DNA of 64,000 nucleotides from Antedon mediterranea (taxonomy: Eukaryota; Echinodermata; Crinoidea; Comatulida; Antedonidae): contig NC_092672.1 of NCBI RefSeq assembly GCF_964355755.1, positions 29,260,501-29,324,500 on the forward strand, given 5' to 3'. The notes beneath the pieces are model-generated. The model did no database searches. It was not told where the DNA came from and saw nothing but the letters and a program-made list of their open reading frames with translations. This document shows, one piece after another, positions 42,391 to 54,700 of the stretch; positions within the stretch are counted from its first letter, which is position 1, and each line of letters starts with the position of its first letter. The position numbers and the translations under genes were made by a program.

Positions 42391-44182
42391 AAGAAACGTA
42401 AACCGCTTCAATTGTATCTAGGAGGATTACCGTACTTACCTAAAATATTTAATTTAAGTATAAGGTATTTTTACATTACACTGGGGCATTTTTTCCAGTA
42501 AATAAAGCACAATTAGGCCTACAGTAAAATATATTTTTTTAAACCGCATCGTAAAAAAAAAACATAACAAAAAAACATAATTTACACAGTATCAAATTTA
42601 GATTTTATACAGAATTTGACTGAGTAATTGGTCTAGATAGAGACTCTTGGGTGTTGTGTGTGTGTAGTCTAGACAATTTTTTGTTCTCATACGCCTGCGC
42701 ATTCAGAACACTGTACGCTAGTTAAAAAAGAAATTAAAATAAGCTATAAACACGTTATAAACAATCATTAAATAATTAGAAATAACTTTAAAAGTAGGTC
42801 AATAAAATACAAAAAATATATACAATTTGTTTCTGATTGATCTAATAATCACAGTAAAAATACAAAATCAGCACACTACATATTATTTCTTTTTACGTAT
42901 AAATTAATATAAAAGACGGCCCAACATTTCAAAATGGATTTCCTACAAAATCCATTACTACCCCACGCAACGGATTAATATACACTTTAGAGGCTAATTT
43001 TTAGAAAATAAAACAATTTATGTTGATCAATCATCTCCGACTCATTAGTTTTTGTGCTTTATATTTAGAAAATATATAATTAATATAGTGCCGATTTTTT
43101 AAGTGTACACAAACTGATTATTGATGCTACAAATAAATTTATCAGACAATGACTTTATTCGTTCATTTTCATCACTTCTTACAGGATGATAGCTAAGCCC
43201 GCGGATGAATGGAGATTTAAGGTAGTGGTACGTTTGCCATGACATAGGCATACTTGTGTAAAGTCGATAGCGGATTGTGACGTTTCAGGCTATATAAGTA
43301 CCACCATGAGTATGTCTGTTTTATATACATGAAACCATCCTATTAATTAGATAGACCATGATTAGACACCTTCGGGACCAAACTCTCAATAATAATAGCC
43401 GCCGTAGCAATAGGCCTATTAGTATTTCACGGGAAAGTTTTCCTCCAAAGAATTGATTCTACTGGATGATCCAATGTTCAAACAATTTATACGAGATTAA
43501 AAGAAATTTTGGCTCTCGGTTTACTTTGCATAATATAAGCCGACCTCCCAACTAAACTTGGAAAAAAATTACATCGGGAGGAATTACAAAATCATGTCCA
43601 AACTATAGAGGGCGCTATAATATTTGAAAATATATTGAACTATAGAGGGCGCTATTAGAAACATTAAAGCAGAGCCATACGGTGCCAACACATTATTTCA
43701 CTTATTAAGCAATACTGACATTTATAATAAGAACATCTTGCAGACCAATATTTAGCATATTTTTCTCATCAAGATTAATAGAAATTAGATTATCGGGGTA
43801 TTTTTTTGTTTATCCAAAAACGGGAGGAATTGCATTTTATCGTGAGATGAGAGAGATAACTAAAATATCGGGAGACTTTCGCCATTGTCGGGAGAGTTTT
43901 GGGAGGTCTGTATGAGGTGTTCCACCATAGCATGGCGGTAGTGAAAGGTGCTGCTACACATGGCTGGATGGATCACCCTCGATAAATATTGTTGAAATAA
44001 ATATTTAAAAAAAAATCATATACTATGAAAAACTCCAGTTATGTGAGGGCATCTGTACATCAAGCAAAAATCACAATTAGGAAATCTGTACCGTTTACAT
44101 AGAAATTAATAATAATAATATCATTAATTTTCGCGACGGACAACGATCGCAAAAAAATTAAGGGCAATAATCACGAACGATG

Positions 44183-47100
44183 TTATGGTTGCTGATGAAA
44201 GGCGTTGTCCGTATTCGTATTCACAATACCAGTAGAGTCATCGTTTCGTGTACGCCGCTGGCAGCATTTCATAGTACAGCAGCCTCTTGTTAGTCGTCTG
44301 CAGGCTCTTTTACAACGGTGCCTGATTTTGTTGTTACAAAGACAGAACATTATACAATTGGCCGCTCCTTGGAAACTATTGCCTATTCCCTGTAATATAA
44401 GAAATTAAAATTGTAGAAAACATATATAATTTATATAGAAAATTGAGAGAATATCCAAAGATATTTGAAGTAAAGTTAAAATTCTGACAAAGAAATTGAT
44501 AGTCTTAACAGTGGATAGGCAATATCAGTTATTTGTATTTGTTTTGTTTTACTCCATATTCATTGGTGTGTTAAGCTTCGTCAAACTTTATTTGACAACA
44601 AACATGTGATGCGCCCGTCACGATGATGTCATAACTACTGTACAACAACATTAATGCAGCACACATCGCTCTTTTTTTGTCAAAATAGTGTGACAATGTA
44701 GATGAAGCTTTAAAGCTCAGGTACAGGCATGAATTTTAAATATAATATTTGGTTAATTGTACATAAATCAAATATTTGTAACAGAAATCGAGACGAAAAA
44801 ACATGAATTTCCCTTAATATGGTCAAATACAAAATTTGGCAAAATTCTTCCATAAAAAACAGAAAGACTTTTTTTTTTCTTTTTTTCAGTAGTTAGGTAG
44901 TTAACCTAATGTAATAACATGTCTGGTGATTCCCTAGACGGTGAACAAAGATGCTGGATATACAGTGGATAATTTTTGCTATAGCATGACAATAAAAAGC
45001 TGAAGTTGAATAAAAATATCAGAAATGTAGGCCTAATATTCAAGTTATATTACCTATATTTAGTCATCTGATAACATTTTTTACCACACCGTTTATTTTT
45101 CATAGCTTTTTAAAATGCCTCTCTATTTACAAAATTTGTGTACAAAAGAATAGAGATTTTACTGTGTAATTTGAACTATCCCCCCACTGATAAGAAAGTG
45201 CTTATTTTCAACAAGCTCGTGTAACACAAATAAAATCCCAAAAATTATGAAACATAGGGGAAACTATAGATCGATAATTATTGGAATGTATGATCAATAG
45301 AAATTTTTTGCCCGCACCTGCCCTTTAAGGAAACATTCTCCTTTTGAATATACAGTAATATGAAAGAAAATTCACTTCAGTCGAATGTTGTGAAATGAAA
45401 CATCTGTAAACTACAATCCATAGGTGTAATGAATGAGAGTTTGTGGGATACAGAAAAGGTGTTTAGTTGTATCAAATCAGGTCAAATAGCAAAAAAAATA
45501 TCTGTAAATGTATCCTTGTTATCGATTTTGTTTCCAAATGACAATTCAAGAAAGTTTACCTTTAAACAATCGTTTCCGGGTTATTTTATTTTATCCCCCA
45601 TTCCTGTCTCCTGACCTCCCTCCCTGACTCCTGACCCCTGACCCTACTTACATGTAACAGAATCAGAATCGGATTGGAAACAGCGTTACAATCATAAACC
45701 GTTAAAACGAATCGGACAGTACTCCAGATATGTAACACCAAAAACACTATTGGAATAAACGTCAGCTTGACATCAATCTTAAGAGTGACTGTCGTAACCA
45801 ATCCCTGGTTGGAAATCACCGTCACTTGGTTCTGGTCGGACACCTGGACGTTGTAAAAAAATGTTATATATTATCAACATTGTTGAAATTTGTATCAAAA
45901 TCGTCACAAGTGAGAGTTCGTAGATAATCCCGCGATTGTGAAATGCGTGACGTGTTTGGACAATTACTTGCGTTCGTTTTTACGTGGCGTTTTACGCGGT
46001 GTGCTAACTATAAGTGCCCAAAATTTGCACCATCACATTGGGCTATAGAAATTGTTTTGAATATAGTACCAAACAAATTGATCGAGGTTTCACAACAATA
46101 GGCGCTATATTTAAATCCAGGATCGATATTATATTATATTGATGACATCACAAACTAGAAAGCCACTCCGAGAGTGCATACCTCCGCCTACTGTAAAATT
46201 CTCCTACATAAGATATATATTTGTGTGTCTTAATGCTGTTTGTGATTTACGCTAATTTCACTACAAGCATGTGTATGCGAGTTTGGCGTAATGGTTATGT
46301 AACAAGCCTTTCAATTAACAATAGCTTCAGTTGACTAACAATAGAACAGCAACGCGAAAATCAAACGAGTGAATTTGAAAAGAAATAGGTTTTGTAAACT
46401 ACTCGCATCAAAAAACGTGCACATTAAATCAAATTATGTTTTAGAATTACAAATTACAAATTATAACTCTTGCCTCTTGTACAAAAATGAAGTTTTTTGG
46501 ACAAGTAGTTCTCGAGAAAATTCAATTTGAGTTTACTTGTTACTTTAAGACTGCTCGCCGGCTTTTGAAAAATTCTGTCCTATCTTTTCAACACTAGCAG
46601 GTCTGAAAAGTATACTAAAAAGTGGTCCAGAATTGGGACCGTGGTCCGAAATGGTCCCAAAATTTAATGGAATGGTCGTTGACCACATATCTATCTGTAC
46701 ATTCATTTTGGTAAAGACCTTGTAATTACTTTTTGAGTAATCCTGCTAATAAACAAACAAACAGACAAACTCCTTGGCGGAGGTAAAATATTATCAAAAT
46801 CTCGAGTTATCCGTATCTTCAGCATGAACTGATATGTCTCTGTAAGGTTTTGCAAATTATTTCGTTTAATAGCGATTTTAATATTTTTTAATGGAGATTC
46901 ATTTGAATAATAATACAATTAATATATTATGTATGTAATAATTATATAAATGTACTCACAAATCTTTTGAACTTTCTCTTGATTAAGATATAGAGAAGAG
47001 GTAGGATGAAATAAGAAGCAATTTCCCACATTTTACCAACCAACAGCATCCACATAATCCTGTGCTTCACATCCAAGTCAACCCAGCACCACCCTACAGA

Positions 47101-47589
47101 TGTATACGAATCATCGTACCCCAGAGCACCAAAAGATACTGCAACAATCACTGTTATAAGTGGAACACCCCAGCAGACAAAATGGAATAACCACACCAGC
47201 CTATTCATCACCACTTGACTGGACTGTGCCACTAACGCATAGAGGTACATCGCAATTGCAACAGTCCAGAAAAAAGAGCTTGTCTCAGAGAACGTTGTAA
47301 TGGCACTCTGTACAGTACATCCCATAGGATTGGAATGGAAATCTTCAATTATCCCGTAGGCATAACTAACCGATACAAAGAAGGTCGTAACTGATAAATA
47401 TACAAGAAGCTCACGTGTTTTTGTTCGGAGGTCGCGCCAAATAATAAAAGTTAAAATTATTAATATGGATCCAATTGCTGACAGAATACATGACGTCACA
47501 GTTAAACTTTCTATCCATACATCGATGTGTATTGCAGGTGATGATGATGGAACAGGATGTATCGGAAGCCAGGTTATATTTTCTGCCAT
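44183..47589 (-). CDS. GPR157: Orphan seven-transmembrane receptor GPR157, complete
   Basis: Minus-strand exons 47589-46960 (210 codons), 45843-45652 (64) and 44389-44183 (68 plus TAA). Junctions are phase 0: TTT/GTGAGT, CCAG/GTG, CAT/GTAAGT, TTACAG/GGA. The 342-residue product compares with about 335 in human. Exon 1 holds an N-glycosylation site (N4-I-T) and TM1-TM5 (about residues 28-51, 61-80, 97-120, 131-152, 177-202), including SSFFWTVAIAMYLYALV and the family signature SVGWCWVDL. Exon 2 gives TM6 (IWSTVRFVLTV). Exon 3 gives the TM7 end (GIGNSFQGAANCIMF) and a Cys/Arg-rich tail that could be palmitoylated. GPR157 is a cAMP-receptor/secretin-like GPCR, reported as Gq-coupled at the cilium of neural progenitors. 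Intron 1 contains a TIR element and intron 2 holds MITEs A and D. The short minus-strand frames now make a single intact receptor. Confidence 0.93.
44571..44711. mobile_element. MITE family A, divergent copy
   Basis: TTAAGCTTCGTCAAACTTTA at the left and ACAATGTAGATGAAGCTTTA at the right, with GATGATGTCATAAC inside. It directly abuts the family D element that follows. In GPR157 intron 2. Confidence 0.55.
44711..45329. mobile_element. MITE family D, full-length (about 620 bp)
   Basis: Left end TAAAGCTCAGGTACAGGCAT; right end TTTGCCCGCACCTGCCCTTTA, an imperfect inverted repeat. Fragments of the same sequence are at 32301-32632 (left half) and 41172-41501 (right half). No coding capacity. In GPR157 intron 2. 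Confidence 0.75.
46180..46790. mobile_element. TIR element in GPR157 intron 1
   Basis: ATACCTCCGCC at the left and GGCGGAGGTA at the right, preceded by AAACAAACAAACAGACAAAC. The interior includes GGTCCAGAATTGGGACCGTG with repeated GGTCC words. The AAACAGACAAACTCCTTGGC ending resembles a widespread invertebrate repeat. Confidence 0.55.
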
Positions 47590-50500
47590 GACTGAAGACT
47601 GATTTTAATTGATACAGGCCTAGCCTTCAGAACATCAAATAAACTTGTTTAAAGGCCTAAATACATCAATAATCTGCATCCAGCGCCAGTATCAATTATA
47701 ATGGTAACGATAGGTAGGTCATCCTTCAATTACCTCAAACTTAAAATGCAAGACCTGGCTTTTGCAAATAAAGAAAAAAAAACAATTTAAAACATGTGTT
47801 TAGGTCATGTCAGAGCTTAAAATAATGTTTATTAACTAACCAAGGCTAACTTGGCCAACTGTACTTTAACCTGTATACATATTATTTGTATAGTGTTATC
47901 AAGTAGAGGGTAAGATAATACGTACAACACAGGGTCGTCGTACCTTCAAAATAACACCCAACCAAATTCCATGTTAAATAACAATTAACAATATAAAATA
48001 TTTAGATTTGGTTCATATTTTTATAATCAAGGCAGATTATTCTCAGATGTTTTGATATTAATTTCCAGAGGCTCCTATAATTCACTGGACATTATAGTTT
48101 TCTTACATAAAGCAAAAGAAGATAGTGTAAACAATTTAGGCTGTCTTTGATAAAAATAATATTTTTTGAATTCAATCAAATCAAATGACGTAATGATAAA
48201 TAAGAACAATATCGTATTGTATTCGTCGTCGTCAATAACTTGCGCTTACAATCATATACGTCATCTGTGTTGGATCTTATTATATTTTCATCAAAGCATA
48301 AATATTTAGATCTAGGATGAACACTATGTTGATTTCTTTTGTTTTAGGTAGGGAAAAAAGCATAATTATTATTTACTTATCGTTGATCGTCGTTATATTT
48401 TCGGTCGTATCGATGCGGTTAAACGAAAATAAAATAAAAAAAAAGATGATATTAAAAGTGCTATAAAACTAAACTAGAAAGTAACAGTATTATGGACGGA
48501 AAAATCACCACAACAATTTCCAAGCGAAGCAACATAATACTGAATACTAATTACTAAAACAATTTTGCGTTTTTACGTCAGTTCGACACTGACTAAAAAC
48601 ACATATCATGTCGGTGCTAAATTGTATCGGACTGCACCGAAATCGAGAGTAAAAAGATTAGATACCTAACTAATAATTTAGAATAGAAGCTTACCTTTTA
48701 AATATAATAATATTATTTAACCATTGAGAGTAATGCGTTGTTCTATCTAACGCAAATTATTAATATTAAAACCTTTGTTTGATTTGTCAATATACATTCA
48801 AGCCTACCCTTAACTTTCTCAACTATAATTAAATATTCTACTGTTTTTGTTTACAAAGAGTGCGCCCTCAACAAAGTTGCAAAAACTAAGACAAGTTTAA
48901 TTTCTTGCTTCATATTTATTCAATTTAAATTACAAATGAACATATATTCTTAAAAAATAAATATACTAATCATACTATAGTTAATTTATTTAGAAATATT
49001 ATAATTTTTCTACAGAATAAATAGTTTATGTAATACCATTTAGATACAATTCAAATTTAAACATGGCCGATTAAAGAGAGAGCGGATCGCGGAGCGGGAT
49101 TTTTTTATAGACAACGTGAATTCAAATTGTTCGATAGATTAAAAACTGGTTTATGTGAGTTTGTATACCTACAAAATTATTTAATATATTGTATAGTAGT
49201 GATTCATTAATTATAAACAGATAGAGTTGTTAATAAAGCCCTCTAATTTGTTAGGCTAATAACAGTAAATAAATGTGCCAACCGACCGGGCCGGACTTCT
49301 CGGCGTGGCCACCTTGCCAATTGCATGTATCGCACACCGTGTAGCCTAGTCTAGGCCTAGTTGGTTTCGAAGAAATGATCATTGAGGGCTAGCCAGCCTA
49401 TGCATACAAACTTCCCCCAGATGAATTGCTAAATTGTAGTTTCTTGTTTTAATAGGGCCTAGGCCTATCATTTTCATTTACAAATCCAGATAACTAATAT
49501 TAATATTATAATATTAGTAATAATTAATAATAGGCCTAGCCTAGCAGAACAAACGGAAGTTGATGCATAGTTGGCTCTCCATATACATAGCGCCTTATAT
49601 GGGCATTCAAAACATTGCGGCCGAAACCGTTTGCGGCCGAACACGATGTACACCCTAGCAGTAGTAGTAGAAAGTAGTAGTAGGGCCAGGCCTAAATCAA
49701 TCATTCAATTCATTACAAAAATGGAATTTGTTTAAAATTGTTTAATCAATGTAATTCATTGATTGATGCCAACAAATATTTTTGTTTGCAGTAATAATAA
49801 TTGGAATGAAATATTTAGAGACTTCTTTAAATGCCTTCTACTAGGTTTAGGCCTAGGTAGGCTAGGCTAGTAGTAGTAGTACATAGTCATAGGCTAGCCT
49901 AGGCTAGGCCTAGTATTTTTCAACTTACTTACTACTTACACCACACATTACACATGGGTCATTCTTCAGTAAGTGTCTAAAATCGTGTCCCGATACTTTG
50001 GTGGGATAGAGACTGAAAATTCATCATTAAAAAATAAAAATTCTTGACTTATATCATAATCAACATTATTGTAAATATAATTAATTACATGAAACAAAGA
50101 TAATTACATTGATATTGTTAATTTTTATAAAAATGTTTCAGGCAACCCCCTAAAATCCTATGTCCCGATCGTACATCTTCCATTTTATGATCGCCGTATA
50201 TATTTGATAACAGGACTTTTGTTATCGAAAATATTGTAAAAAGTTAGTTAATCATGATTTCATGCGATTATATTCTTCGAAATACATCTCTACATACATT
50301 AAATCTCAAACTTTAAAGTTTTTGTTTGGAAAAAGCTTGTCCCGCAGTTTTGTGTCATTTCCGTCACATAATTTAAATGTACCGTCTACAGTTTAATGAA
50401 CGGCGGGGAAAAAATTGACTGTGCGTTGTAAACATACGAAGATATTGAAATAAAACTAGCCGCACATCATTTTCAATAAAAGAGGAAAAAAGCTAAAAAA

Positions 50501-51725
50501 AAACGAGGTTTTAGAAAAATTACAGTTGCGTACCTTTATTGAATGTCATATCCGAACGGTATGGCGACTCATTAAATACTTATAATTTCTGGTTTTTTTC
50601 AACTGGAAGTACAAGTTATTCACGGTATCTAGAAGTATGCAATCCGTCTCCGCTGTCAGACATGCCTACGATGTGATCCTAGGCTGTCCAATGCTAAATA
50701 CATCATCTCCGTCACGGTCAGCTCCGTCACATTTCCCAATGTTTCGTTGTGACGGAGATGACGGCCCGTGACGGATATGACTTTTTGTTATTGCCAGGGC
50801 CTTTTTTTGTTGTACATTTTGTTTTGTATATCTTTATTATGTTATTGCATTGTATATCTATGTGACTCTGGTCAATAAACATAATCAAATCATATCTTAA
50901 AGTCATCTCCGTCACATGATTTTTTAAGTTCGTCATATCCGTCACGGTTTCATCTCCGTCACATGGATATTTTATCCTTTTAAATCCTAAAATATTTAAT
51001 TAATGACCGCAATTATGTGGTATATTGAAATATAAACAATATTCTTCTACTATGTCAATGGATAGTAATATTAGTTCAACAGAATTTTGTAAAACATCAG
51101 TGACAGTCATACTATTTTCTGAAAATTATTATTTTTTGGAATAGTAAATGGTTTTGAACGTATAACATCATACTTATAAATGTTAAAACAATCATTTTTT
51201 GATTAATAGAGACAAAAATAATATATACTGTAGTATCAAAGAATTAATAATGGAAATAATTTTATAATTCCTAAACAGTTATTTTTTCTATCTTTGTATA
51301 TTCCATAAATGTGACGGAAATGACAGTAACATAGAACCATGTATTTATAAATACGAATAAAATACGAAATATATAATAAAGATTGCGCCAAACATACGCT
51401 TGCCAGGTAATACATGTTCATTTATCTGAATAAACTTTTAAAATTTAAAAAATGCAAATTTTAAAATTGATTTTTTATAAACCTGAAATTAGACACTTAC
51501 TGAAGAATGACCCTTATGTACTACTACTAGCCTAGACCTCCTAGCGCCTAGCTAGATACTACTACTCTAGGCCTATAGGTTTTATTTGTATTCCTTATTA
51601 ACAAACTACAGTAGCCCTAGTATTGGTAATATTTCTCTCATTTCCAGGGCCTAATAATAACACTATCTTTTTGGTTAAAATGCATTTATTATTTTAAAAT
51701 TGCTAGATTTCGGAAAAACACTATA
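47590..51725. other. Divergent intergenic region between GPR157 and ELYS
   Basis: Presumably holds both promoters. On the minus strand, a donor AAAAG/GTAAGC at about 48694 and an acceptor AAAATCAG just upstream of the GPR157 ATG suggest a spliced 5' UTR. A TTACGTCAG (CRE-like) word is at 48573. A GC-richer patch with CATGGCCGATT and GCGGATCGCGGAGCGGG is at 49061-49100. The 49340-49920 stretch and 51520-51600 are full of TAGGCCTAG and TAGTAGTAG words and flank the 1.56 kb TIR element. Confidence 0.45.
49956..51513. mobile_element. 1.56 kb non-autonomous TIR element upstream of ELYS
   Basis: GGGTCATTCTTCAGTAAGTG then TCTAA begins at 49956, and its exact reverse complement ends at about 51513: a 25-bp perfect terminal inverted repeat. 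I saw no transposase. The interior carries nine TCCGTCAC words in both orientations (50358 to 51310) and a LINE-type tail at about 50810-50890 (GTGACTCTGGTCAATAAACA), which looks like a secondary insertion. A target-site duplication is not obvious. Confidence 0.75.
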
Positions 51726-54700
51726 ATGAGGGCGCAGCAGCTTGCTGACCAAACCTCCACTTTGATTCCGTTCAACTCTGCTTCACTTCAGAGCTTACAA
51801 CGTCAGTTAGGGAAAGGCAGCGATGTAGGGTCATCCATTTATGGTGGAACCAGTGACAGTAAGTTTCTTTATATTCAATCAATTCATAATATTATCAAAA
51901 GATATAATGACTCTAAAACTAATCAGTCCATTTTTAAAACATTCGATTAGTTTTATGCCAAAACCAAGAAGTACTTTTGTACATTTTTGTTGTAACAATC
52001 CAATCAATTCATAATATTATCAACAGATATAATGACTCTAAAACTAATCAGACCATTTTTAAAACATCTGATTAGTTTTATGCCAAAACCAAAAAGTACT
52101 TTACATGTTTGCTGTTGTAATAAAACATTTAATTTGCATTTCACCTTATAATTTAAAACAATACAGTATATTTAAACAATTTAAATTTCAGATGGCAAGT
52201 GGAATTGGCTTGTACGTGGGCAAGTACTTGAGGTCATCGGAACATCATCGGGTCAACGCTTGGCCTCGTTTTGTTTTCAAAGTGAAAAGAGGTGCACAAT
52301 CACAAGCGTGAAGGAATACTGTATCCCAGGATCGTCTCGACTTCTTGTCGGGCTAGATGTGCAAAATGGTGGTATGCTGTGCCTTGTGGATGTCATAACC
52401 TCGCAGATTTTAACCCAAGTTTCATTTCCATATAAGGTAATATTCTCTATTCCTTCCTTAAGCCTTGGCTACACTATCAAACTTTATGTGACAAAAAACA
52501 TGTGATGTGCCCATATATAGACATGGCAAACTAGTTTGATAGTATAGACAGATCTTTAGATTTTGCAAAAACTTTTCATATAAAGAGCCAGATAATATTT
52601 GTTTAAACGATCTACGATAATAGATAAACATACATTTTCTTACATAACTAAAAAAAATTTGAAAAGTTTTCATTCTAAAACTACAGTATAGGATAACCAT
52701 TTATGCTGTAATTGTCTTTGATAAAATTTGCAGCAATGTTTATTTGTATTGTATTATCATATTTTTAATTGATCGTCGATCTGTATCATCCTGGTATAAA
52801 TGGTCCTTAACACTAATAATATTTGTTTAATCTTTATATACACTGTAGGTCACGGCAATAGAGCCTGTTACTTATGCTGGAGGGGTCAAAGCTCCGAATT
52901 TTGCCCTCAGCGACCACCTGCGTTGTTTCTTTGGTATCGTTGCTGTGGGAACAGAAGGTGGTCATATTTATCTGGTTGACATGCATCTTGATGTTGAATA
53001 TGACTCTCTAGCTGACTCAAAAAAGATTCTTGTGATAACACCAGCATCAGCAAAGACCCCTGAGTTGCGAAGAAAAGTGTTACGCACCGGAGATCATTTG
53101 TGCTTGGAGTTGGGAGGTATGTACTAATGTCATAATTATTCTACTGCAGTAACCTAATTTTTTACTGCAGTAACTGTATAGTTTGTGTCAATGTAGAAGT
53201 TCAGTCAAGTCATTGTAATGAACAGTATATATGATTACCCAAAAAAGGTTTGCTAAATAATTACATAATTGAGAAAAAAAATTCAAAATGTAATTAATTA
53301 CTGCAGTAGAAAAATGTTGACATGATTCCTTTATTTGTAACAACAAATGCACATTTCTTGGTATTTACAGTAATTTGCCATCAAATTATTATTGCTTTTA
53401 TAGAATATTTTTACTTCATGGTCTCGCTTTTTAATAGATACTTCAATCTTTATATTCCTTTTACTACTATAGCTGCTTAAAAAAATAATCTGAAGCTATT
53501 AATAAAATTAAATGATTGACTCTCTTTGGATAGGACTTATAGCTGTTGGGCCTGTGTATAATGCACATTTGAACGAATAAGAATTTTGTCTATTGAGGGT
53601 AAAAAGTAGGGAATCTTCTCCTAGGTAACTGGCGCTGCCTTGAGTGAGTAAAGGCTTAATCCAAATTTTCTCATTTTCTGACAACAGACAATAAATAATA
53701 ATACATTTACTTTATATTTTGTTTTATCAGGTGATCATCACAAAAACCGTGCTTTTAATTTTTCAAAACCAAGTGGAGAGATACTGAAGGCGTTCCAGGC
53801 CAGTGGTGTCTGTGTGTCCGCAATTACATATGTTCCTAAGTTAGGGTCATTATTTGTGGGCTTTGACTTTGGATGTTTTCAAATCTGGAGGCTGGCTGCA
53901 CCAATATTAGAGTAAGTTTATGGTGAGGGTTAAAGCCTTAGTGCAAAGATACTGAAGGGGTTCCAGGCCAGTGGTGTCTGTGTGTCCGCACTTACATATG
54001 TTGCAAAGCTAGGGTCTTTATTTCTAGGCTTTGTTTTCAAATCTGGAGGCTGGCTGCACCAATATTAGAGTAAGTACAGGGTTAGAACAGGTAATGGAAT
54101 TTTTCTAAAAAATGATGGAATTTGATTTTTTTGTCAATACAGTTGACGCTCTAGTACTTACAGTACATATCTATGACCAGACCTAAACTATTTTATCTAT
54201 CCACAGGTTTAGTAGTCCTTTAACGCAAGTAGTTTCACCTGTGACTCATTTTGCCTACCTGGAACCCGATGATGATCCTGAGAACTTCTCCTACATGATG
54301 GCAGCAAGGGGACCAATGCTCACTGACATCAGGTAACAACATTATTGACTTTCTAAAGCTCTGTCAACACTATCAAACTTCATGTGTACCCATATATGGA
54401 CATGATGATGTCATATCTCTACCATATTTGGGTATATCACTACTATATTTGAGCACATCACATTTTTGTTGCCAAACTAGTTTGATAGTGTAGACAGGGT
54501 TTAACAACAAGTGAGTGTGAATTACTCAAGTGTTTTAAAATAACTTGGTATTTGGTTAAGATCCTCCCACCATCCACTTGCAAGAAGTCAGAAAATACTA
54601 AATAAGATAGGTGTTGTTTTGTGTTATGTTTTCTATGTGTTTCATCGAAAAAGATACAGCCTGGAGTTTTCTCTAACTACCGAACTGAATTTAGTGTGAA

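Larger units (their letters stand above)
34931..44182. other. Gene-poor, repeat-rich region
   Basis: No supported gene in 9 kb. Contents: tRNA-SINE (35190-35456), a probable LINE-type tail near 36230-36300, two hairpin-bearing direct repeats (36603-36680, 37526-37606), ACGTACGTACGT palindrome at 38030-38041, MITE families E (39355-39453), C (39844-40058, 40294-40481), B (41070-41152, 42244-42390), D (41172-41501), a CT-rich tract (41936-42013), and a possible TIR element with GACCTCCCAA ends (about 43545-43910) containing two CTCF-like words. The open frames at 37568, 38257 and 38685 have no recognisable similarity. Confidence 0.6.

Noticed and set aside
44205-44408. 67-codon plus-strand open frame
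   Set aside because: Antisense of GPR157 exon 3, which continues the receptor in phase.
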